In this document: one piece after another, positions 18,551-25,258 of the stretch
How the letters are laid out: each line of letters begins with the position of its first letter
How positions within the stretch are numbered: position 1 is the stretch's first letter
Assembly: GCF_036013975.1 (NCBI RefSeq)
Contig: NZ_CP107904.1
Location: 7,163,001 to 7,227,000 of the forward strand
DNA: 64,000 bases
Origin: Kitasatospora sp. NBC_00458
Lineage (GTDB): Bacteria > Actinomycetota > Actinomycetes > Streptomycetales > Streptomycetaceae
Direction of reading: 5' to 3'
Made by a program: the position numbers and the translations under genes
The notes under the pieces: model-generated
Database searches by the model: none
The model's input: only the letters and a program-made list of their open reading frames with translations
Told to the model about the DNA's origin: nothing

Positions 18551-19407
18551 TCCTCGTACCCGCCGCCGTGCCCCGCACGGCCCCGGCGTTCCGCCGCCTG
18601 ATCGACCCGAACCACCTGCCGTCGGCACGCGGCGGGCTGACCGTGGAGACCCTGCCGCCCGGTGTCCGTGTCGAACAACACCCCTCCCGGGTCGCCGAAC
18701 TGGTGACGGTGGTGCTCTCCGGCCGGATCCGCGCGGCCGGGCGGGTGCTCGGCCCCGGCGAGGGCCTCTACCACCCGCCCGGCAGTTCCTGCGGCCTCAC
18801 GGCGCTGCCCGGGGCGCCCGCCGCCGTCCTGACCGTCCGACCGGTGTCGGACGTCGGCGGCGGGCCCGCACCGCTCCCGTACGCCGTTCCGCTCGGCCCG
18901 CCGAGGCCCGGCACCCGGACCGCCTCCGCCACCCGGACCGTCCCCGCCGCGCGCCGGTCCGGCGACGAGGACCCGCACCCGTACGGCCCCGGTTCCGGTT
19001 CCGGTCCCGGCCCCCGCCCCGGTTCCGGCCGCCCCGTCGCCGCCGGCCGGATCGCCGGATCGGCCGGGATGGAGGTGCGCTGGCTGGCCACCGCCGACAC
19101 GGTCGGCGCCCGCAGGCTCACCGTCGCCGCCTCGGCCTTCGCGGCCGGCGGCCGCCACGACCTGCACCGCCACCCGCACGCCGACGAGTTCTTCCTGGTC
19201 CTCTCCGGTGGCGGCGGCCATCTCACCGGGAACGCCGAAGTCCCGCTCCGGGCAGGCGACCTGGTGTACGTCCCGGCCGGCGAGTGGCACGGGTTCCGGC
19301 CCGGCCCGGCAGCGCCGACCACCGCCCTGTACGGCTACCTCGGCGCGTCGAGCCTCGCCGGCGCCGGCTACCAGCTCCGTCCGTCCGACGTACCGGAGGT
19401 GGCCTGA
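18547..19407 (+). CDS. Bicupin protein: degenerate N-domain, metal-binding C-domain
   Basis: A 286-residue protein. Residues about 10-110 form a cupin-like barrel (VETLPPGVRVEQHPS, VVLSGRIRAAGRVLGPGEG) without a full metal set. A Pro/Gly/Arg linker follows at about 120-165. Residues about 175-270 are a canonical cupin: HRHPHADEFFLVLSGGG fits HxH-x4-E-x6-G, and GDLVYVPAGEWHGF fits motif 2. It starts GTG 18547 overlapping the dehydrogenase stop, AAGGAG 6 bases before. The domain order is the reverse of the bicupin at 13537. Possible keto-enol isomerase, epimerase or oxygenase step. Confidence 0.8.
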   Translation: MILVPAAVPRTAPAFRRLIDPNHLPSARGGLTVETLPPGVRVEQHPSRVAELVTVVLSGRIRAAGRVLGPGEGLYHPPGSSCGLTALPGAPAAVLTVRPVSDVGGGPAPLPYAVPLGPPRPGTRTASATRTVPAARRSGDEDPHPYGPGSGSGPGPRPGSGRPVAAGRIAGSAGMEVRWLATADTVGARRLTVAASAFAAGGRHDLHRHPHADEFFLVLSGGGGHLTGNAEVPLRAGDLVYVPAGEWHGFRPGPAAPTTALYGYLGASSLAGAGYQLRPSDVPEVA

Positions 19408-20390
19408 TGGACACCGGGAACCCGCACCACGGGGCGCGCGGAGCAGGCACCGCCCCGCCCACGGTGGCGATCGTCACCGGCGCCAGCTCCGGCATCGGCC
19501 GGGCCACCGCCGTCGCACTGGCGCGGGCCGGGCACACCGTGGCCATCGGGTACCGGACCGACCGCGCCGCGGCCCGACGGACCGCGGCCCTCGCCGGCGG
19601 GACGACCGTGCTGCTGCCGCTGGACCTGGCCGACCCGGCCGCCGCGGCGCGGGCCGTGGACGCCGCCGCCGACCACCTCGGCGGGCTCGACATCCTGGTC
19701 AACTGCGCAGGGATCAACCGCCGTTCACCGGTCCTCGACGAGACGCTCGACGACTGGCAGCGGATCCTCACGGTCGACCTCAGCGGACCGTTCGCCTGCG
19801 CCCAGGCGGCCGCCCGCCGGATGGTCCGGCAGGGGCGCGGCGGGCGGATCGTCAACGTCACCTCCGTCCACGAGTTCACCCCGATCGTCGGCGGCGCCGC
19901 CTACTGCGCGGCCAAGGGCGGCCTGGGCGGGCTGACCAAGGTGCTCGCCCTGGAGCTCGCCCCCTACGGGATCACCGTCAACGCCGTCAGCCCCGGCGAG
20001 ACCGCGACCCGGATGAACGGCTTCACCGACGAGCCCGACCCGGCCGTCGGCGCCCCCGTCGGCGCCCACCCCGCCGGTCCCGTGGACGGCGCCGGTCCTG
20101 CGGGCGGCCCCGGGGCCGACGACGCGGGCCGACCCGCCCGCCCGGCCATCCCGGTGGGCCGCCCGGGCCGGGCCGCCGAGGTCGCCGCGGCCATCGTCCA
20201 CCTGACCGGGCCGGACGCCGCCTACACCACCGGCATCTCGCTCACCGTCGACGGCGGACTCAGCCTGATGAGCGCCGTGGCCAACCAGCGCGACGCCGCG
20301 CACGAGCGGCCCGGCGGCGCCCACCACCCGCCCGGCAGCCCGCCCGGAAGCCCGCCCGGCAGCCCGACTCCGGAGAGGAGCGCGTCATGA
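19407..20390 (+). CDS. Short-chain dehydrogenase/reductase (SDR)
   Basis: A 327-residue classical SDR: cofactor motif VTGASSGIGRATA near 25, DLADP, NCAGINR, catalytic Ser in NVTSVHEF, YCAAKGG (YxxxK), and PGETATRM. Length is about 70 residues over the norm because of a Gly/Pro/Ala/Asp-rich insertion in the substrate loop (about 215-250) and a Pro/Ser tail. The start overlaps the previous stop (TGATG), GGAGG upstream. Expected NAD(P)-dependent oxidoreduction of a ring hydroxyl or ketone. Confidence 0.87.
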   Translation: MDTGNPHHGARGAGTAPPTVAIVTGASSGIGRATAVALARAGHTVAIGYRTDRAAARRTAALAGGTTVLLPLDLADPAAAARAVDAAADHLGGLDILVNCAGINRRSPVLDETLDDWQRILTVDLSGPFACAQAAARRMVRQGRGGRIVNVTSVHEFTPIVGGAAYCAAKGGLGGLTKVLALELAPYGITVNAVSPGETATRMNGFTDEPDPAVGAPVGAHPAGPVDGAGPAGGPGADDAGRPARPAIPVGRPGRAAEVAAAIVHLTGPDAAYTTGISLTVDGGLSLMSAVANQRDAAHERPGGAHHPPGSPPGSPPGSPTPERSAS

Positions 20391-20992
20391 CCCCGATCCC
20401 CGGCGCCCGCGCCGTCCACCACGTCGCCTACACCGTCCCCGACCTCGACCAGGCGGTGGCGTTCTTCACCGACGTGCTCGGCGCGCGCCTGCTCTACCGC
20501 GTCGGCCCGGTCGCCGCACCGCCCGGCGACCGCGACTGGATGACCCGCCAACTCGGCGTCCACCGCGACGCGGTGGCGCACATCGCGATGCTGCGCCTGG
20601 GCCCGGTCGGCAACCTGGAGCTGTTCGAGTACACCGCCCCGGGCCAGCGGCGCGAGCAACCCGCCAACAGCGACTGGGGCGGGCACCACCTGGCGATCGC
20701 CGTCGACGACGTCGACCGCGCCGTCGCCCACCTGCGGGCACAGCCCGGCGTGGAGGTCCTCGGCGAGCCGCAGACCATCGCCGACGGCGGCCCGATCGAC
20801 GGCGACCGGTGGGTGTACTTCCGCACCCCCTGGGGACTGCAGCTGGAGGTCCTCGCGATGCCCGCCGGCATGCCCTACGAACGCGCCACGCGCCACCGGC
20901 TGTTCGCCCCCGAGGGCCCGTGGGAGCCGGGGGAGCCCGCCGCCGAGCCGGCCGTCGCCCCCGTCGCCCCCGCCCCCGGGGAGCGACGGTGA
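20387..20992 (+). CDS. VOC-superfamily protein, possible 2-epi-5-epi-valiolone epimerase
   Basis: A 201-residue vicinal-oxygen-chelate protein with two beta-alpha-beta3 units and a plausible four-ligand site: His in VHHVAYTVPDLD, Glu in NLELFEYTAPG, His in GGHHLAIAVDD and Glu in GLQLEVLAMP. Known precedent: CetB of cetoniacytone biosynthesis is a VOC-family epimerase that turns 2-epi-5-epi-valiolone into 5-epi-valiolone. Its presence beside a C7 cyclase is why I propose that role. ATGA overlap with the SDR; GGAGAGGAG ribosome site. A Pro/Ala/Val tail of about 20 residues ends the protein. Confidence 0.82.
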   Translation: MTPIPGARAVHHVAYTVPDLDQAVAFFTDVLGARLLYRVGPVAAPPGDRDWMTRQLGVHRDAVAHIAMLRLGPVGNLELFEYTAPGQRREQPANSDWGGHHLAIAVDDVDRAVAHLRAQPGVEVLGEPQTIADGGPIDGDRWVYFRTPWGLQLEVLAMPAGMPYERATRHRLFAPEGPWEPGEPAAEPAVAPVAPAPGERR

Positions 20993-22113
20993 TCGAGGCC
21001 GCCGCCGCGGTGGTGCGCGAACGCGGCGGCCCGTTCCGGCAGGAGACCGTCCTGCTGGACGACCCGCGCCCCGACGAGGTGCTGGTGCGGGTCCGGGCCG
21101 CCGGGATCTGCCACACCGACCTCAGCGTCCGGGCCGGCCGCACCCCCGCCCCGCTGCCCGCCGTCCTCGGACACGAGGGCGCGGGCACGGTGGTGGCGGT
21201 CGGCGCCGCCGTCACCAGGGTGCGGCCCGGCGACACCGTGGTCCTGACGTTCGACTCGTGCGGCGCCTGTGCGTCCTGCCTGGGCGGCCGCCCGGTGCGC
21301 TGCGAGCACTGGGCCGCGCTCAACCTCTTCGGCGGGCACCGGCTGGACGGCAGCCCGACGCTGCGCGGTACCGGCCGCCATCGCGCGGAGCCGCTGCACG
21401 GCCACTTCTTCGGCCAGTCCTCCTTCGCGACACTCGCACTGGCCGACGAGCGCAACACGGTCCGCGTCCCGGGACCGGCCCTGCCGTTCGAACTGCTGGC
21501 CCCGTTCGGCTGCGGCGTGCAGACCGGCGCGGGGGCGGTGTTCAACGTGCTGCGCCCCGGACCGGGGGACACCGTGGCCGTGTTCGGTGCCGGCGCGGTC
21601 GGCCTGGCCGCCGTCCTCGCCGCCCGCCTGACCCCGGCGGCGCGGATCGTCGCCGTCGACCTCCGCCCGGCCCGGCTCGCGCTGGCCGGGGAACTCGGTG
21701 CGACCGACGTCGTCGACGCGCGCACCGAGGACCCGGTGGCGGCGGTCCTCGCGCTCACCGGCGGGCGCGGCGCCGAACACGCGCTGGAGACCAGCGGGAG
21801 CGTCCGCGCGCTGCGGCAGGCGGTGGACGCGCTGGCCGTCGGCGGGACGTGCGGGGTGGTCGGTGCGCCGCCGGCCGGCAGCGAGGTGGGCCTGGACGTT
21901 CCCGCGATGCTGGCCCGGGCGCCCCGGATCGTCGGCGTCAACCAGGGGGCGAGCGAGCCCGGGCGGTTCCTGCCGGCCCTGATCGGCCTCTTCCGCGCGG
22001 GGCGGCTGCCGGTGGACCGGCTGGTGCGCACCTTCCCGTTCGCGGCGATCGAGGAGGCGGCCGCGGCGGCGGAGGCCGGAGAGGTGGTGAAGCCGGTCCT
22101 GGTACTGCCCTGA
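20989..22113 (+). CDS. Zinc-dependent alcohol dehydrogenase (aryl/benzyl-alcohol dehydrogenase-like)
   Basis: A 374-residue class of zinc alcohol dehydrogenase with AGICHTDLSVR and LGHEGAGTV (catalytic zinc), SCGACASCLGGRPVRCE (structural zinc), the loop LHGHFFGQSSFAT and LLAPFGCGVQTGAGAV typical of the aryl-alcohol/formaldehyde dehydrogenase group, and VAVFGAGAVGLAAV for NAD. GTG 20989 overlaps the VOC gene stop. It is the second dehydrogenase of the cluster and the last gene of the overlapping run starting at element B. Confidence 0.87.
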   Translation: MIEAAAAVVRERGGPFRQETVLLDDPRPDEVLVRVRAAGICHTDLSVRAGRTPAPLPAVLGHEGAGTVVAVGAAVTRVRPGDTVVLTFDSCGACASCLGGRPVRCEHWAALNLFGGHRLDGSPTLRGTGRHRAEPLHGHFFGQSSFATLALADERNTVRVPGPALPFELLAPFGCGVQTGAGAVFNVLRPGPGDTVAVFGAGAVGLAAVLAARLTPAARIVAVDLRPARLALAGELGATDVVDARTEDPVAAVLALTGGRGAEHALETSGSVRALRQAVDALAVGGTCGVVGAPPAGSEVGLDVPAMLARAPRIVGVNQGASEPGRFLPALIGLFRAGRLPVDRLVRTFPFAAIEEAAAAAEAGEVVKPVLVLP

Positions 22114-22187
22114 ACCGCGCCGATGACCGCCGTCCCGACGGCCGGGCCCCTTCCGGGACCGGAACGGGACGGCGGACCCATGCGCCC

Positions 22188-22212
22188 GGGGCGCGCGTCC
22201 GCCCATGGTGGA
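22188..22212 (+). promoter_or_regulatory. Cluster element C: GGGGC-N14-GGTGGA
   Basis: GGGGC at 22188-22192 and GGTGGA at 22207-22212, 56 bases before ATG 22269. Its distance to the start agrees with elements A and B, placing the small peptide gene in the same regulon. Confidence 0.5.
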
Positions 22213-22268
22213 GGAAGAGCGGCCGATCGGCTCGACCACTCGGAAGCGAAGAATCTGGAGCAGCATCC

Positions 22269-22448
22269 ATGGCAACGAACACGGCAACGAAGACGCTCGG
22301 CGTCGCGTCCGTAATCGTCGGCTTCGCCGCAGCCACCGTCGTCATCAGGAGCGCCGTCGTCGGCGTGGCGGCCAAGGCGGGCCCCGCGGCCGAGGTCGCG
22401 GACTCCGCGCGGCGGTGCAAGCCGGGCGAGAAGGACTGCAAGGGCTGA
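22269..22448 (+). CDS. 59-residue single-pass membrane peptide, cluster-associated
   Basis: Encodes 59 residues: a short polar Thr/Asn start, one hydrophobic helix (about 9-35, GVASVIVGFAAATVVIRSAV), then an amphipathic Ala-rich stretch and a C-terminus ending RRCKPGEKDCKG with two cysteines five residues apart. ATG 22269 has GGAG 8 bases upstream; a strong terminator follows. I recognise no family. It may anchor or chaperone the pathway, act in export or resistance, or be a product precursor; nothing in the sequence decides this. Confidence 0.6.
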   Translation: MATNTATKTLGVASVIVGFAAATVVIRSAVVGVAAKAGPAAEVADSARRCKPGEKDCKG

Positions 22449-22498
22449 TCACCCGTCCGTCCTTCCCGTTCCCCCCAACCAATCCGTCCCCTGCCCCC

Positions 22499-22525
22499 GC
22501 CCCCGGCGCCGCCAGCGCCGGGGGC
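22499..22525 (+). terminator. Terminator closing the cyclitol gene set
   Basis: Perfect 11-bp stem (22499-22509 with 22515-22525) and 5-base loop, about 50 bases after the peptide gene stop. Confidence 0.65.
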
Positions 22526-22551
22526 GGCTGCGCGGGGGCGGGGCCCGGTGA

Positions 22552-22833
22552 AGGACGGCGGGGGCGGCGACCGACGACGGCTGTCGCTTCCAGACGCTCC
22601 TGGTGGTCGGCGGCCCCATGCGCGGCGCCGTGTGGTTCGACGGGCGCTCGGCGACCGAGCGCCTGAACCCGCTCCTGAACGACGACGGCGAGGCCGCCAC
22701 GTTCGCCGAGTGGTACCTCGACCGGCTCGCCCACGAGGAGGTGCTCGCGACACCCGAACAGCGCGCCGCGGCCCACGCGAACCGGGACGCCGGCGCACGC
22801 AAGCCCATCTGGTTCCGCTGGTTCGACTCCTAG
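22552..22833 (+). pseudogene. C-terminal remnant of a SUKH/SMI1-KNR4-like protein
   Basis: The open frame gives DDGCRFQTLLVVGG, GAVWFDGRS and FAEWYLDRLA, which look like the last third of SMI1/KNR4 (SUKH) family proteins, a family common among toxin-immunity proteins. There is no credible start: an in-frame stop precedes 22552, and the first GTG or ATG (22603, 22618) would leave out the family's N-terminal two thirds. The stop TAG lies inside the CTAG where the first insertion sequence begins. Most likely a decayed gene; a short real protein cannot be excluded. Confidence 0.45.
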
Positions 22834-23833
22834 GACTTGTCCGGCCGATCATGTGACTATCGCCCGTCTTGTTCGTTGGTTCGGGCATGGGGCGGGGAGA
22901 TCTGACGGATGCCGAGTGGGAACGGCTGAGGCCGTTCCTGCCGGTCAGCAATAGGCGTTGTGGCCGGTGGCGGGACCACCGGCAGGTGATCGACGGGATT
23001 CTTCACCGGGTGCGGACCGGGGTGCACTGGCGCGATCTGCCCGAGCGGTTCGGGCCCTGGAAGACGGTCTACGAGCGCCATCGGCTGTGGTCGGCCGACG
23101 GCACCTGGGAACGCCTGCTGCAACAGGTCCAGGCCGCGGCCGACGCGGCCGGCGACATCGACTGGGACATCTCGGTCGACTCCACCGTCGTGCGCGCACA
23201 CCAGCACGCGGCCGGCGCCCGGAGCGACCCGCCACCAGCCCTTGGACCAAAGGGGGATGGGCAGGGAGAACACCAGGACGAGACGCCGTGGCAGAGCCTC
23301 GTCGACCGCCTGGCGGAGGTGGTGCGGGAGGCGAGGGCCTGGGCCGCTCGCGCGGCGGCTTCACCACCAAGGTCCACCTGAGCGCGGACGGCCGCTGCCG
23401 CCCGCTGTCCCTGATCATCACCGCGGGACAGCGGGCGGACTGCACACAGTTCGAACCCGTCCTGGAGAAGATCCGGGTCCCGCGGACCGGCCCGGGCAGG
23501 CCCCGCAAGAGACCCGACAGCCTGGCCGCCGACAAGGCCTACAGCAACCGGCCGTGCCGCGCCTGCCTGCGCAGGCGCGGAATCCGGCACACCATCCCCG
23601 AGAAGACGGACAGCCGCGCCGCCCGCCTGCGCAAAGGCTCACGCGGCGGACGGCCACCAGGCTTCGACGAGGAGCGATACAAGAAGCGCAACACCGTCGA
23701 ACGGGCCATCAACAAGCTCAAGCACGCCCGAGCCGTCGCCACCCGATACGACAAACGCGGATACGTCTACCTCGGCACCGTCACCGCAGCAGCCCTTGTT
23801 ATCTGGCTCCGCACATGATCGACCGGACGGAAC
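22834..23833 (+). mobile_element. IS5-family insertion sequence (about 1.0 kb)
   Basis: Imperfect terminal inverted repeats: 22834-22855 against the reverse complement of 23812-23833 agree at 17 of 22 positions, sharing GTCCGG-CGATCATGTG. CTAG is found on both sides (22830-22833 and 23834-23837). If the duplication is only TA, as for many IS427-group elements, each end moves outward by one base. Contains one transposase in two frames. Confidence 0.85.
22887..23818 (+). CDS. IS5-family transposase, two overlapping frames
   Basis: The first frame (22887-23381) begins MGRGDLTDAEWERLRPFLP and carries the N-terminal DDE part, including SVDSTVVRAHQHAAGA. The second frame (-1 relative; useful part from about 23300 to the stop at 23818) begins GLGRSRGGFTTKVHLSADG, has the second Asp region LAADKAYSNR and the Glu region KKRNTVERAINKLKHARAVATRYDKRG. 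IS5/IS427 elements commonly use a programmed frameshift here. No classical slippery heptamer is obvious, so a disabling mutation is also possible. Confidence 0.8.
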
Positions 23834-23837
23834 CTAG

Positions 23838-25241
23838 TACTGCAACGGTGCTTACTGTGATGAGGCTTCAGCTCCTGGGCTGTGGCCTCGTCTCTTGTAG
23901 TGGCTGGTCCGGGCCTGGTGCTGGCGTCGGCGGCGCCATCGGGACCAGTGCAGGACGTGGTCGATGCTGCGGCGGCCAGGCCGCGTGAGGCCGGTGATCA
24001 ACCGGCGGATCTCGGGGACGGTGAGTGGGATCAGGCCTGGCGTTCGAGCAGGCCCGGCCCCTTTTCGAGGTGCTGGGCCCGCAAGACGGTGAGGTAGGCG
24101 TGGGCGGCCATGGCGAGGGTGACGTGCCGGTACCAGCCCGGGTAGCGGCGGACCTGGTAGTCGTCCAGGCCACACTGGCCCTTCGCGGTCTGGAAGCACT
24201 CTTCGATCGCCCAGCGGGCGCCGGCGACGGCTATCAGCTCGTTGAGGGTGGCGTCGGCGGGCGCGTAGGCGATGTAGTAGGCGACCTTCATCGGGTCGGT
24301 GACGCTGCGGCGGGCCAGGACCCAGTGCCTGCGGTCGGGTCGGTGCCACGGTCGGACCTCGACGCGGGCCCAGTCGTAGATCCGCAGACCATGGGCGCCC
24401 TCGCCGCAGGACCGGCGCTTCCACTTCTGCCGGGGTAGGCCGGCGACCAGGTCGTGGAGGCGGTGGTCCATGGCCTGCCGGGTGACGACGGTGTCGTGCC
24501 GGGTGGTGGCCACGACGTGGAAGACGTCGGCCTGCTCCAGCTCGAAGCGCCAGCTCTTGCTGTAGCCGTAGCCCGCGTCCGCGGTCACCCAGCGGAACGG
24601 GATTCTGTCGTCGATCGCGCGGCGGACCATCGCCCTCGCGAGCTGGACCTTGGTGGCGAACTCGCGCTCGTCGCCGATCCCCGCGTCCCGGCAGCGTTCC
24701 CGGTCGTCCGTCCAGGATTTCGGCAGGTAGAGAGCCCGGTCGATCAGGGTCCGGCCGTGCGTGCTCGCGTAGGCGAGGAAGACCCCGACCTGGCAGTTCT
24801 CGGTGCGGCCGGCGGTGCCGGAGTACTGCCTTTGGACCCCGGCCGACCGCACGCCCTTCTTCAGGAACCCGGTGTCGTCCACGATCAGCACACCGCCCGG
24901 GTCGGCCAGGTGCTCGATCACGTACTCGCGCACGTCGTCGAGCACCGCGTCCGCGTCCCAGTCGATCCGGTTCAGCAGCCGCTGGATCCGATCCGGGCCG
25001 CCATGGCCGGCCTCCTCTGCCACCGTCCAGCCGTTCTTGCGCTCCAGTGGAGCCAGTAGGCCCCGCATGTAGGCCAGCGCCGACTCCCGCGACTCGCTCC
25101 GCGCGAACCGGTGGGCAAACCGCTCATGCAACCCGGCAAGCCCGTCCGACCAACGACGAGCATCGACCTCGGATATGTCCCCACCCATGAACAGCCCAAC
25201 GAGCGAACCCGACAACCGTCACGGTAAGCACCGTTGCAGTA
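23838..25241 (-). mobile_element. IS701-family insertion sequence (about 1.4 kb)
   Basis: Terminal inverted repeats of about 23 bp starting TACTGCAACGGTGCTTAC, identical over 18 bases at both ends (23838 inward; 25241 inward on the other strand). Flanked by CTAG at 23834-23837 and 25242-25245, which fits the 4-base YTAR target of IS701 elements. It shares the 23834-23837 CTAG with the IS5-type element to its left. Confidence 0.9.
24031..25188 (-). CDS. IS701-family transposase, C-terminally frameshifted
   Basis: The 385-residue frame from ATG 25188 (MGGDISEVDARRWSDGL) contains VLIVDDTGFLKKG, VTADAGYGYSKSWR and WAIEECFQTAKGQCGLDDYQVR, the DDE-type core of IS701 transposases. It stops early at 24031. 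The usual family ending, LIPLTVPEIRRL and a basic HWSRWRRRRQ segment, is found immediately downstream in another frame (24030 down to about 23852). So about 60 C-terminal residues are lost by a one-base shift near 24035-24060. The element may be inactive or read by frameshifting. Confidence 0.82.
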   Translation of the reverse strand: MGGDISEVDARRWSDGLAGLHERFAHRFARSESRESALAYMRGLLAPLERKNGWTVAEEAGHGGPDRIQRLLNRIDWDADAVLDDVREYVIEHLADPGGVLIVDDTGFLKKGVRSAGVQRQYSGTAGRTENCQVGVFLAYASTHGRTLIDRALYLPKSWTDDRERCRDAGIGDEREFATKVQLARAMVRRAIDDRIPFRWVTADAGYGYSKSWRFELEQADVFHVVATTRHDTVVTRQAMDHRLHDLVAGLPRQKWKRRSCGEGAHGLRIYDWARVEVRPWHRPDRRHWVLARRSVTDPMKVAYYIAYAPADATLNELIAVAGARWAIEECFQTAKGQCGLDDYQVRRYPGWYRHVTLAMAAHAYLTVLRAQHLEKGPGLLERQA

Positions 25242-25258
25242 CTAGGCGTGCTGTCCCG

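Noticed and set aside
22269..22448. Lanthipeptide or lasso-type precursor peptide
   Set aside because: No RiPP-modifying enzyme is present, and the peptide is mostly a membrane helix without a leader/core pattern; left as unknown.
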